This document shows positions 45,636 to 53,492 of a stretch of DNA of 64,000 bases, one piece after another. The notes under the pieces were generated by a model, which searched no databases, was not told where the DNA came from, and worked only from the letters and a program-made list of their open reading frames with translations. The position numbers and the translations under genes were made by a program. The stretch comes from DASZMX01 sp035551475 (lineage in GTDB: Bacteria; Verrucomicrobiota; Verrucomicrobiia; Limisphaerales; Palsa-1400), in contig DASZMX010000043.1 in assembly GCA_035551475.1 (NCBI GenBank), forward strand, positions 1-64,000, written 5' to 3'. Position 1 is the first letter of the stretch, and each line of letters begins with the position of its first letter.

Positions 45636-46261
45636 AGCTGGATCGGAAAATTCGGATCTTGGTGGCCGACGATCATTATGTGGTGCGCATCGGCTTGATC
45701 GCGCTGGTGAACACCGAAACGGATCTGGAAGTGGTGGCGGAAGCGGCGGATGGAGCGCAGGCCGTGGCTTTGTTTGCGGAGCATCAGCCGGATTTGGTGC
45801 TGATGGATTCGCGCATGGCGGTGAAAAACGGAATTGAAGCCACCGTGGAAATCCGGAACCTCGACCCGCGCGCGCGGATCCTGATGATCACGGCCTTCGA
45901 TGGCGACGCGGACATTCGCCGGGCGCTGGAGGCGGGAGCGCAAGGTTATGTCTTGAAGAGTTCCACGGGTGAGCAGTTGATTCCGGCGCTGCGGGCCGTG
46001 GCGGCGGGCCAGCGCTGGGTGCCCAAGGAAGTGGCGCATCGTTTGGCCTCGCGCAATTCCTACGAAATCCTGACGACGCGCGAGATGGAAGTTTTAAGCC
46101 AGATTGCCAAGGGGCTCGCCAATAAACAAATCGCCGACATTTTGGGCATCACGGAACACACCGCCAAGACGCATCTGAAAAGCATTCTCGCCAAGCTCCG
46201 GGTGTCGGATCGCACGGAGGCGTTGAGCGTGGCGATTCAAAGGGGAATTATTCATTTATAA
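45632..46261 (+). CDS. NarL/FixJ-type (LuxR) response regulator
   Basis: A 209-residue regulator: receiver domain (about 6-120, acidic pocket DD at 13-14, phosphoacceptor Asp59 in LMDSRM, Lys near 108) and a LuxR helix-turn-helix (about 145-205: LTTREMEVLSQIAKGLANKQIADILGI). Coupled to the kinase by ATGA. With the kinase it sits between carbohydrate-active genes and probably controls them; regulated promoters were not identified. Confidence 0.94.
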   Translation: MKLDRKIRILVADDHYVVRIGLIALVNTETDLEVVAEAADGAQAVALFAEHQPDLVLMDSRMAVKNGIEATVEIRNLDPRARILMITAFDGDADIRRALEAGAQGYVLKSSTGEQLIPALRAVAAGQRWVPKEVAHRLASRNSYEILTTREMEVLSQIAKGLANKQIADILGITEHTAKTHLKSILAKLRVSDRTEALSVAIQRGIIHL

Positions 46262-46335
46262 CGCGCCCAAACCCGTTCGCAGTATCACTCTTACGAGGGA
46301 TTCATTCTCCCGCGCGCCCCGCATACACTTTTTCC

Positions 46336-48057
46336 GTGGAACCCATTTTATATCTTCGACGCCGCGTTCTCCCCTGGCTTGGGGCGTCGATCTTGCTGGC
46401 GGCCTTTGATGTTTTAGGAACGGCGCAAGCTTCAGCTCCCCTGACGTTTTTGCGTGCGCGCGGGCAGGACATCGTGAACGAGAGCGGGACGGCGGTGCAT
46501 TTGCGCGGCGTGGGCCTGGGCAACTGGCTGCTGCCGGAGGGTTACATGTGGAAGTTTGGCAACCAGGGGGACCGCCCGCGCAAGATTGAAAAGATCGTGA
46601 GCGATTTGATCGGGCCCGATGAGGCGAACCAGTTTTGGACCACTTACCGCCGCAGCTACATCACGGAAACGGACATCCAGCGGCTCGCTGAATTGGGATA
46701 TAACTCGGTGCGGCCGGCCTTGAATTCGAGGTTGTTTTTGGACGCGAACAATGCGCCTGATTTGCAGGCCGAAGGCTTTCAATTGCTCGATCGCTTGGTG
46801 TCGGCCTGCAAAGCGCATGGCGTGTATGTGGTTATTGACATGCACGCGGCGCCGGGAGGGCAGACCGGACAAAATATAGACGACAGCGCCAACAACGAGC
46901 CGGAGCTGTTCACCAACCCAAAACACCAGGACGAATTGGTGGCGCTGTGGGAGGCGCTCGCGCGGCGTTACAAGGACGAGCCGGCGGTGGCTGGTTACGA
47001 TTTGCTCAACGAACCCTTGCCCGCGCGCACCGGCGCGGCGCACGCGCACAAGGCGCAATTGGAGCCGCTCTATCGCCGCGTGACGGCGGCCATTCGGGCG
47101 ATTGATCCCAAACACATCATCATCTTGGAAGGCGCCGACTGGTCGAATGACTGGTCGGTTTTCACCAAGCCGTTTGACCGCAACCTGGTTTATCAATTTC
47201 ATTATTACTGCTGGGACTCGCCTTCGACGGTGAAAAACATTCAGCGTTACCTGGAGGCGCGCCAGCGTCTCAACGCGCCGGTTTGGGTGGGCGAAACGGG
47301 CGAGAAAGACAGCGCCATTTATTGGGCTACGACCGAATATTTCGAGGCCAACAATATCGGGTGGTCATTTTGGCCGTGGAAAAAAATGGACACGCGGAAC
47401 ACGCCGTTTTCGATCAAGGCGCCGCAGGATTGGGAGGCGGTGGCGGCCTACTCGCGCGGCGGCGACAAGCCTTCGCCCGCGGTGGCGCGGAAGGCGCTGG
47501 ACGAATTGCTGGTGAACGTGCGCATGGAAAATTGCGTGTACTACCCGGACATCGTGCATGGGATGTTGCGCGAGGCGCCGGCGCGGATTGAAGCGGAAAA
47601 CTTTGGCGTGGATGGCCCGGGCAATTCCTATTTTGTCAAGAATACCAATGCGCCGTCCCACTTTTATCGCGTCTGGGAAGCCGTGCCGGTGACGGCGCAG
47701 GAAACGGGCCGGCGGCAGTCGGAGCAGTATATCAAGCTGCAAGCGACCGAATGGACGGCCTACACCATTCACAGTGCCGCCACGGAAAAGTATCGCCTGA
47801 CCGTGCGGGCGCGGTCGGCGCAAACGAACTCCGAGTTGCAGGTGTTGGTGGGGGACGAGACTTTCACCTGTCCGGCGCTGACGGCGGATTGGAGCAAAAT
47901 CGACCTCGGCGCCGTGACGTTGACGGAGGGCGCCAATCATCTGAAATGCCGCGTCACCCAAGGGGCCGCGGATGTGGACTGGCTGCAATTGGATGTTTCG
48001 ATGAAGCCGGAGCAGGCCGCGCGCGCGGAAGCGACGACGGCCAAAAAAGCCAATTGA
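46336..48057 (+). CDS. Secreted glycoside hydrolase family 5 protein with C-terminal carbohydrate-binding-like domain
   Basis: A 573-residue exported enzyme. The signal peptide covers about 1-33. The GH5 barrel (about 40-395) shows VHLRGVGLGNW, IDMHAAPGG, the acid/base Glu226 in LLNEPLP, His289-Tyr290 (QFHYYCW) and the nucleophile Glu320 in VWVGETGEK. A beta-sandwich (about 415-555: ARIEAENF, TVRARSAQT, NHLKCRV) resembles CBM6/35 domains, which often bind uronic acids. The start is GTG 46336. The substrate (beta-glucan or a uronic-acid polymer) is uncertain. Confidence 0.88.
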   Translation: MEPILYLRRRVLPWLGASILLAAFDVLGTAQASAPLTFLRARGQDIVNESGTAVHLRGVGLGNWLLPEGYMWKFGNQGDRPRKIEKIVSDLIGPDEANQFWTTYRRSYITETDIQRLAELGYNSVRPALNSRLFLDANNAPDLQAEGFQLLDRLVSACKAHGVYVVIDMHAAPGGQTGQNIDDSANNEPELFTNPKHQDELVALWEALARRYKDEPAVAGYDLLNEPLPARTGAAHAHKAQLEPLYRRVTAAIRAIDPKHIIILEGADWSNDWSVFTKPFDRNLVYQFHYYCWDSPSTVKNIQRYLEARQRLNAPVWVGETGEKDSAIYWATTEYFEANNIGWSFWPWKKMDTRNTPFSIKAPQDWEAVAAYSRGGDKPSPAVARKALDELLVNVRMENCVYYPDIVHGMLREAPARIEAENFGVDGPGNSYFVKNTNAPSHFYRVWEAVPVTAQETGRRQSEQYIKLQATEWTAYTIHSAATEKYRLTVRARSAQTNSELQVLVGDETFTCPALTADWSKIDLGAVTLTEGANHLKCRVTQGAADVDWLQLDVSMKPEQAARAEATTAKKAN

Positions 48058-48082
48058 GCCGGCCCCACCCTCGAAACAACTT

Positions 48083-49969
48083 ATGAAAAGGTGCGTTCTT
48101 TTTCTCGCGTGCTGGGCCGCGCTGGGCGCGATGGCGCAATCCGTGGCATTATCGCCGGCGGATATTTTAGGCGTGTGCAAAAAGGCGGCGGATTGGCAGC
48201 TGCAACAGGCGCCGAAACATCCGGCCGACCATTGGACAGCGGGAGCTTTTTATGCGGGCCTGGGCGCGCTGGCGGCGGTGGCGGACACGCCGAAATATCA
48301 CGACGCGCTGGCGGACATCGGACGGAAAAACGGCTGGAAACCGGCGAGCCGCGTTTTCATGGCGGATGATTATTGCGTCTGTCAAATGTATCTGGACTTG
48401 TATTTGCAGGAGCGCGATTCGGCGATGCTGGGGCCGACGCGCGAGCGCTTTGATTTTATTCTCGCGCACGCGCCGACCAACGAGCTGGCCTTTAAATCGA
48501 AAAACTCGCAGGACCGCTGGTCGTGGTGCGACGCTTTGTTCATGGGCCCGCCCGCGTGGCTGCGACTCTACCTGGCGACGGGCGACCAGCGTTATTTGGA
48601 TTACATGGATAAGGAATGGCGCGCGACGTCCGACTATTTATATGACAAGGAAGAGCATCTTTATTTTCGCGACAGCACCTACTTCAATAAGCGCGAGGCG
48701 AATGGCAAAAAGGTGTTTTGGGCGCGCGGCAACGGCTGGGTTTTGGCGGGATTGGCGCGCGTCTTGGAAGTGATGCCGCCCTCGCATCCGCGCCACGCCT
48801 TTTATCAGCAGCAATACCAGGAAATGGCGGCGAAAATTGCCACGCTGCAACAACCGGATGGATTGTGGCGCGCGAGCCTGCTCGATCCTGAAACCTATCC
48901 GGCGCGCGAGACGAGCGGCTCGGGCTTCTATACGTTTGCACTGGCTTGGGGGTTGAATCGCGGCTTGTTGGCGCGCGAAACGTTTGAGCCGGTGGTGCGC
49001 CGCGCGTGGCAGGGTTTGCTCGATTGCGTGACGCCGGAGGGAAAGCTGGAGCGCGTGCAGCCCATCGGCGGCGACCCGCAGAAATTTGACCCAACCTCGA
49101 CGGAGTTGTACGGCGTGGGCGCATTTTTGCTCGCGGGCAGCGAAATGTGGCGGCTGGCTTTGAGCGAGCAGCCGGCGGCGGCTTACGGGATGTTTGTGCC
49201 GCAGCGCCTGGACGACTTTGCCTGGGAAAATGATCGGATTGCCTTTCGCGTTTACGGCCCGGCGCTGGAGCGGACGGGGGAAATCAGCAGCGGCCTCGAT
49301 GTGTGGACGAAGCGCACGCGCCGGCCCGTGTTGGAGAAATGGTATTACAACGATCATTACCACAGCGACCACGGCGAAGGGTTGGACATGTATAAAGTGG
49401 GGCCCAGCCGCGGCTGCGGCGGCACGGGTGTTTGGCGCGACGGCCATTTGTATGTCGCGAATAATTTTACCACCTACCGCCTCGTGGAAAATGGGCCGGC
49501 GCGCGTGTGCTTTGAATTGTCCTACGCGCCCTACGCCGCGGGCGATGCGCAGGTCACCGAAACCAAGCGGATCACGCTGGAGGCCGGCTCCAACCTGAAT
49601 CACATCGAAAATCGTTTTGCGTGGACCGGCGGGCCGGAGCAATTGGAGGTGGTTGTGGGCATTGTCAAACACACTGCTGACGCCACCGTGGACTTTGGCC
49701 CCGAGCATTCGTGGATGGCCTATTGGGAGCCGGTCTCGGAAAAAGCCGGGGCCATCGGCTGCGGCGTGGTGATGAGCGCCGCGGCGGAGCCGTTGCCGGA
49801 CAAGGAGCAGGCATTTTTGAAAGCTAAGGTCCAGCGGGGCGGAACGCTCGAATATTACGCCGGCGCCGGCTGGACGCGGAGCGGGGATTTTCCGGACAAG
49901 GCCGCTTGGGTCAAATATATTTCCAGTTTCCCGGCAAAAACGGCGATTGCCCCCACGGCGGCGCAGTGA
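48083..49969 (+). CDS. GH105-DUF4861 fusion: unsaturated uronyl hydrolase-like enzyme
   Basis: A 628-residue exported protein: signal peptide (1-18), GH105-type alpha/alpha-barrel (about 25-370) and DUF4861 (about 385-605). In the barrel, RVFMADDYCVCQMYLDLY carries the Asp pair expected at the unsaturated-uronyl hydrolase site, with RWSWCDALFMGPPAW and RGNGWVLAGL conserved nearby. DUF4861 shows YYNDHYHSDHGEGLDMY and NHIENRF. Such enzymes cleave the unsaturated uronic acid from the non-reducing end of lyase products. It is 25 bases after the GH5 gene and followed by kduI. The combination fits processing of pectin, alginate or ulvan fragments. Confidence 0.9.
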   Translation: MKRCVLFLACWAALGAMAQSVALSPADILGVCKKAADWQLQQAPKHPADHWTAGAFYAGLGALAAVADTPKYHDALADIGRKNGWKPASRVFMADDYCVCQMYLDLYLQERDSAMLGPTRERFDFILAHAPTNELAFKSKNSQDRWSWCDALFMGPPAWLRLYLATGDQRYLDYMDKEWRATSDYLYDKEEHLYFRDSTYFNKREANGKKVFWARGNGWVLAGLARVLEVMPPSHPRHAFYQQQYQEMAAKIATLQQPDGLWRASLLDPETYPARETSGSGFYTFALAWGLNRGLLARETFEPVVRRAWQGLLDCVTPEGKLERVQPIGGDPQKFDPTSTELYGVGAFLLAGSEMWRLALSEQPAAAYGMFVPQRLDDFAWENDRIAFRVYGPALERTGEISSGLDVWTKRTRRPVLEKWYYNDHYHSDHGEGLDMYKVGPSRGCGGTGVWRDGHLYVANNFTTYRLVENGPARVCFELSYAPYAAGDAQVTETKRITLEAGSNLNHIENRFAWTGGPEQLEVVVGIVKHTADATVDFGPEHSWMAYWEPVSEKAGAIGCGVVMSAAAEPLPDKEQAFLKAKVQRGGTLEYYAGAGWTRSGDFPDKAAWVKYISSFPAKTAIAPTAAQ

Positions 49970-49984
49970 TAGGAAAACGGCGCC

Positions 49985-50815
49985 ATGCAATTTCGCCATC
50001 TCCCCAATATCAACGATTACCAGGCGCTCGGCACGGCGCCGTTGCGCGCGGCGTACCTGGTGGAAGGCCTTTTTGCGCCTGGCAAAATCGAGCTAGTTTA
50101 CACCGATGCGGATCGCGCCATCGTCGGCTCGGCCGTGCCGCAGGGCGCGTCTTTGGAACTGGCGCCCGATCCCGAGATGCGCGCGGCCTCGTTTTGCGAA
50201 CGGCGTGAGCTGGGGGTGTTAAACATCGGCGGGGACGGCGCGGTGGAGGTGGACGGCGTTTCTTATGATTTGGCCAAGCGTGATTGTCTGTATGTGGGCC
50301 GCGGCGCGGCGAAGGTGGTTTTTCGGAGCCAGCGCGCCGAGGACCCCGCGGCGTTTTATTTGCTGAGTTACCCGGCGCACGCTTTTTTTCCCGTCAAATG
50401 CGCCCGTTGGAAAGAGGCTGCCGCCGTGGAATTGGGCACGCCGGCGGAGGCGAATTGCCGGACGATCTTCAAATACATTCATCCGGGAGGAATCAAGAGC
50501 TGCCAGTTGGTCATGGGTTTTACGCAGCTCAAGGAAGGCTCGGTGTGGAACACGATGCCGCCGCACACGCACGCGCGAAGGTCGGAGGTCTATCTGTATT
50601 TCGATCTCGATCCGCAACGGCGCGTGATGCACTTCATGGGCTCGCCGCAAAACACGCGGCATTTGGTGGTGGCGAATCGGCAGGCGGTGATCTCCCCGAG
50701 TTGGAGCATCCATGCCGGGTGCGGCGCGGGCAATTATTCTTTTTGCTGGGGCATGGGCGGCGAAAACCAGGCCTTTGACGACATGGATCCCGCGCCGTTG
50801 GAGCATTTGCTTTGA
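49985..50815 (+). CDS. kduI: 5-dehydro-4-deoxy-D-glucuronate isomerase
   Basis: A cupin-type zinc isomerase of 276 residues that converts 5-keto-4-deoxyuronate to 3-deoxy-D-glycero-2,5-hexodiulosonate. Zinc ligands are seen in PPHTHARRSEVYLYF (two His and a Glu) and HAGCGAGNYSFCWGM. The length matches known KduI (278 in E. coli). It begins 16 bases after the GH105 gene and overlaps the start of kduD. Confidence 0.95.
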   Translation: MQFRHLPNINDYQALGTAPLRAAYLVEGLFAPGKIELVYTDADRAIVGSAVPQGASLELAPDPEMRAASFCERRELGVLNIGGDGAVEVDGVSYDLAKRDCLYVGRGAAKVVFRSQRAEDPAAFYLLSYPAHAFFPVKCARWKEAAAVELGTPAEANCRTIFKYIHPGGIKSCQLVMGFTQLKEGSVWNTMPPHTHARRSEVYLYFDLDPQRRVMHFMGSPQNTRHLVVANRQAVISPSWSIHAGCGAGNYSFCWGMGGENQAFDDMDPAPLEHLL

Positions 50816-51573
50816 TCCTCGAGCAATTCAAGCTGGACGGAAAAATCGCGCTGGTCACCGGCGCCAGCCGCGGCCTCGGGCGGTGCATAGCGATGGCCCT
50901 GGCGGAAGCGGGCGCGGATGTGGCGCTGACGGCTTCCGGCTCCTGTGCCGGGACGGCGGCGTCCATTCGCGGCCTGGGCCGGCGCGCGCTGGAAATAAAT
51001 GCCGACTTATTGCAGGCCGATGCCGTTTCCCGGATTCTTGACAGTCTCATGAAGGAATGGGGCGGGATCGATATCTTGGTCAACAATGCCGGGATCATTC
51101 GCCGCGCGGCCCTGCTTGAATTCACGGAACGCGATTGGGACGACGTGATTCAGGTGAACCAGAAAAGCCTTTTTTTTCTCAGCCAGGCCGTCGCCCGCCA
51201 AATGGTGGCGCAAGGGCGCGGGGGCAAAATCATCAATATTGCGTCGCTGCTCTCCTACCAGGGCGGCATCCGCGTCCCATCCTATACGGCGGCCAAGAGC
51301 GCCGTGCTAGGCTTGACACGCATCATGGCCAACGAATGGGCGCCGCACGGCATCAACGTCAACGCCATCGCTCCCGGTTATATGGAAACCGACAACACCA
51401 CCGCCTTGCGCCAGGACGCCAAACGCAACGCCGATATTCTCGCGCGCATTCCCGCGGGGCGTTGGGGCCGTCCCGAGGATTTGCAAGGCGCCGTCGTTTT
51501 CCTGGCGTCCGCTGCGTCCCATTACCTGCACGGCGCCGCGCTGGCGGTCGATGGCGGCTGGCTGGCGCGTTAA
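50812..51573 (+). CDS. kduD: 2-dehydro-3-deoxy-D-gluconate 5-dehydrogenase (short-chain dehydrogenase)
   Basis: A 253-residue short-chain dehydrogenase that reduces the KduI product to 2-keto-3-deoxygluconate with NAD(P)H. Nucleotide site TGASRGLG (about 16-23), NNAG, catalytic Ser in NIASLLS and Tyr-Lys in YTAAKS are present. The start is TTG 50812, which overlaps the kduI stop (TTGA), so translation is coupled. The kduI-kduD pairing makes this assignment firm. Confidence 0.92.
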   Translation: MILEQFKLDGKIALVTGASRGLGRCIAMALAEAGADVALTASGSCAGTAASIRGLGRRALEINADLLQADAVSRILDSLMKEWGGIDILVNNAGIIRRAALLEFTERDWDDVIQVNQKSLFFLSQAVARQMVAQGRGGKIINIASLLSYQGGIRVPSYTAAKSAVLGLTRIMANEWAPHGINVNAIAPGYMETDNTTALRQDAKRNADILARIPAGRWGRPEDLQGAVVFLASAASHYLHGAALAVDGGWLAR

Positions 51574-52553
51574 ACGTGCGCGAGGCGGGGTTCCTGAGGA
51601 GGCTTGGCGCTGAGTCGAAAAATGGGATGAATTTTGGGGTCGTATTTTAAGGCTCGCATGCTGCCGCCGGTAAGGAGGTCGATGGTCCAACGGTCGAGCC
51701 GGGAAATAAGTTTTTGCCACCGCAAGGCGATGGAGGGGTCAAAACCCTTGTGTCTTTGGCCCGTCAGGCTGGAAGGCTGATGTTCGTGCGCGCCTCTCTC
51801 GGGCTCCAACATATCGGGCGAATAAGCGCAGCCCACGAAGTCGCAGACCTCCATGAGCGTTTTTTCCGGGTGCGCGAGCAAGTCCTCGTAGCGAAAAAGA
51901 CGGTAGTTTTCAAGATGTTGATAGCGGCGATGGTAGCGCGCGAATTTCCGGTATTCGCTGATGATGAAGAAGACCATGGCCTTGCGGATCAGCCACGCCA
52001 GGCGCGGGTGTTGCGCGATCCGCACGGCTGTGCCCGTGGGATCGTTGGTCTTGGACATCGCCATGGCCCGCGGGTCGCGTGTCAAATGCATGATGCGGCA
52101 ATTGGGAAACCACGAGATCAGCTCGGGGAGGTATTCGATGTCCACGGGAAACCGGACGCAGGCGCGCTCTTGGCCGCTGCCACGCACCATCTCTTCAATG
52201 ATAACGCGGGCCACCGCGCCGAGACTTCGATCGGAAGCTTTGAGCCGGCGCAGAACTTCCTTTTTTAGCCCGGCATAATCCATGGCGGGGAGGTTTTCAA
52301 ACCTCCAAAACGAAGTTTCCAAACCCGGGCGATTCTTCTTCGCGAAACACAGTTCGACCATCTTCTCCACATCGGCATCCACGCGGAGGTCGAGGCCCTC
52401 GGTCTTGAGGAAATAACGGAAATCCCGCTGGCGCGGCGCGCCCATGAATCGGGGCTCCCCGAGCCGCAGCAACCCGGGGCGCGTGACGAGCAGATTATGC
52501 CAAAAAGTTCCGCCGCAACGATGAATGCCGATGACGAAAATGGGGCCGTCCAT
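51570..52553 (-). CDS. Sulfotransferase family protein
   Basis: A 327-residue sulfotransferase fold. The 5'-phosphosulfate loop is IGIHRCGGTFWHNLL (about 7-21); the 3'-phosphate motif is in RIMHLTRDPRAMAMS; a C-terminal RYEDLLAHPEKTL block is typical. The acceptor cannot be told. Cell-surface glycans or lipids are common acceptors. ATG 52553 lies 8 bases after the stop of the phosphatase gene; the 3' end overlaps the kduD stop on the other strand. Confidence 0.85.
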   Translation of the reverse strand: MDGPIFVIGIHRCGGTFWHNLLVTRPGLLRLGEPRFMGAPRQRDFRYFLKTEGLDLRVDADVEKMVELCFAKKNRPGLETSFWRFENLPAMDYAGLKKEVLRRLKASDRSLGAVARVIIEEMVRGSGQERACVRFPVDIEYLPELISWFPNCRIMHLTRDPRAMAMSKTNDPTGTAVRIAQHPRLAWLIRKAMVFFIISEYRKFARYHRRYQHLENYRLFRYEDLLAHPEKTLMEVCDFVGCAYSPDMLEPERGAHEHQPSSLTGQRHKGFDPSIALRWQKLISRLDRWTIDLLTGGSMRALKYDPKIHPIFRLSAKPPQEPRLAHV

Positions 52554-52561
52554 ACGGGTCC

Positions 52562-53323
52562 TTATTCGTCGGCGGTGAGGCTCCATTTTCCATCGATCCG
52601 TTCGATGATGAAGGCCGAACCGGTTTTGGGGCCGCCGCGCACGGCGATTTTATTGCGGTCGCCGCCATGAATCACCGTGGGCGCGGCGAGGAAGTTTCGG
52701 ACATGCGTGACAGCCGCGATGGTTTGCCCGGAATCAGCCGCCAAGGCCATGAGCGAGAGCAGGCGCTTCGAATAGCGGTCGTAAAATTGGTTCCAGGATT
52801 CGCCGCCGGGAGCCGGAAGTTCCGGGCGGCTCTTGAGGAGATCCAGGAATGGGATTAACTCGCTGACCAACTGGCCGGCGAAAGACCCCAGATTCCAAGG
52901 CCGCAAATCACCCGCAGGAATTAACGGCGCGCGCGTGGAACGGCTGACAGAAACGGAAGTCTGGATGGCCCGGGTGAGGTCCGACGAATAAATCGCCGTG
53001 ATGCCATAAGCGGTGAGCCGCGCGGCGGTTTGCTCCGCCTCGCGCAACCCCTGTTCGTCGAGCGGAATATCGAGCCAGCCGCGCAAACGCTCCTGTTCGC
53101 CGGCGAGATTCAAACTGGTGTGGCCGTGCCGGATTAAAATCAATTTTCCGGTTTGAGTTTTTTTCCGGGACGCCACCGCGGGCGCGCCTCGGACGAATGC
53201 GCTGCGCACGCGTCGTCGGGAGGATGATTTACGCGCAGAGTCGCGCGCAAACACTTCGTGCGGCTTGGCCTTGCTGGTGGTTTCGGATTTACGTCCGGTT
53301 AAGATTTCGGATTGGTATGTCAT
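52562..53323 (-). CDS. Histidine phosphatase family protein with basic N-terminal extension
   Basis: A 253-residue protein of the phosphoglycerate-mutase-like superfamily. The catalytic motif is LIRHGHTSLN (about 62-71), with the second half-site at ELPAPGGES and THVRNF. About 55 N-terminal residues rich in Arg, Lys and Ser precede the domain and have no counterpart in usual members. Could be a sugar-phosphate or alpha-ribazole phosphatase. It is followed by the sulfotransferase gene in a likely two-gene unit. Confidence 0.85.
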   Translation of the reverse strand: MTYQSEILTGRKSETTSKAKPHEVFARDSARKSSSRRRVRSAFVRGAPAVASRKKTQTGKLILIRHGHTSLNLAGEQERLRGWLDIPLDEQGLREAEQTAARLTAYGITAIYSSDLTRAIQTSVSVSRSTRAPLIPAGDLRPWNLGSFAGQLVSELIPFLDLLKSRPELPAPGGESWNQFYDRYSKRLLSLMALAADSGQTIAAVTHVRNFLAAPTVIHGGDRNKIAVRGGPKTGSAFIIERIDGKWSLTADE

Positions 53324-53376
53324 AGCATTAAACGTTTTCTTATGCTCAATCGCCGTGATCTCTATTAAGTTTATAG

Positions 53377-53405
53377 ATTTAATAGGAATTAATGATTTGT
53401 GTCAA
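53377..53405 (-). promoter_or_regulatory. Probable sigma-70 promoter of the histidine phosphatase gene
   Basis: On the minus strand a perfect -35 TTGACA (53405-53400) is 17 bases from TTAAAT (53382-53377). The surrounding 53324-53492 gap is markedly AT-rich compared with the rest of the window. The start codon is about 47 bases downstream of the expected start site. Confidence 0.6.
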
Positions 53406-53492
53406 CGATTTTGTCACATTTTTTTAACACTGTCGTTGCTTGAATCTTGTAAGTGTCTGCCAGAGAGATGTTAGAGACTTACTGGTGCGGGC

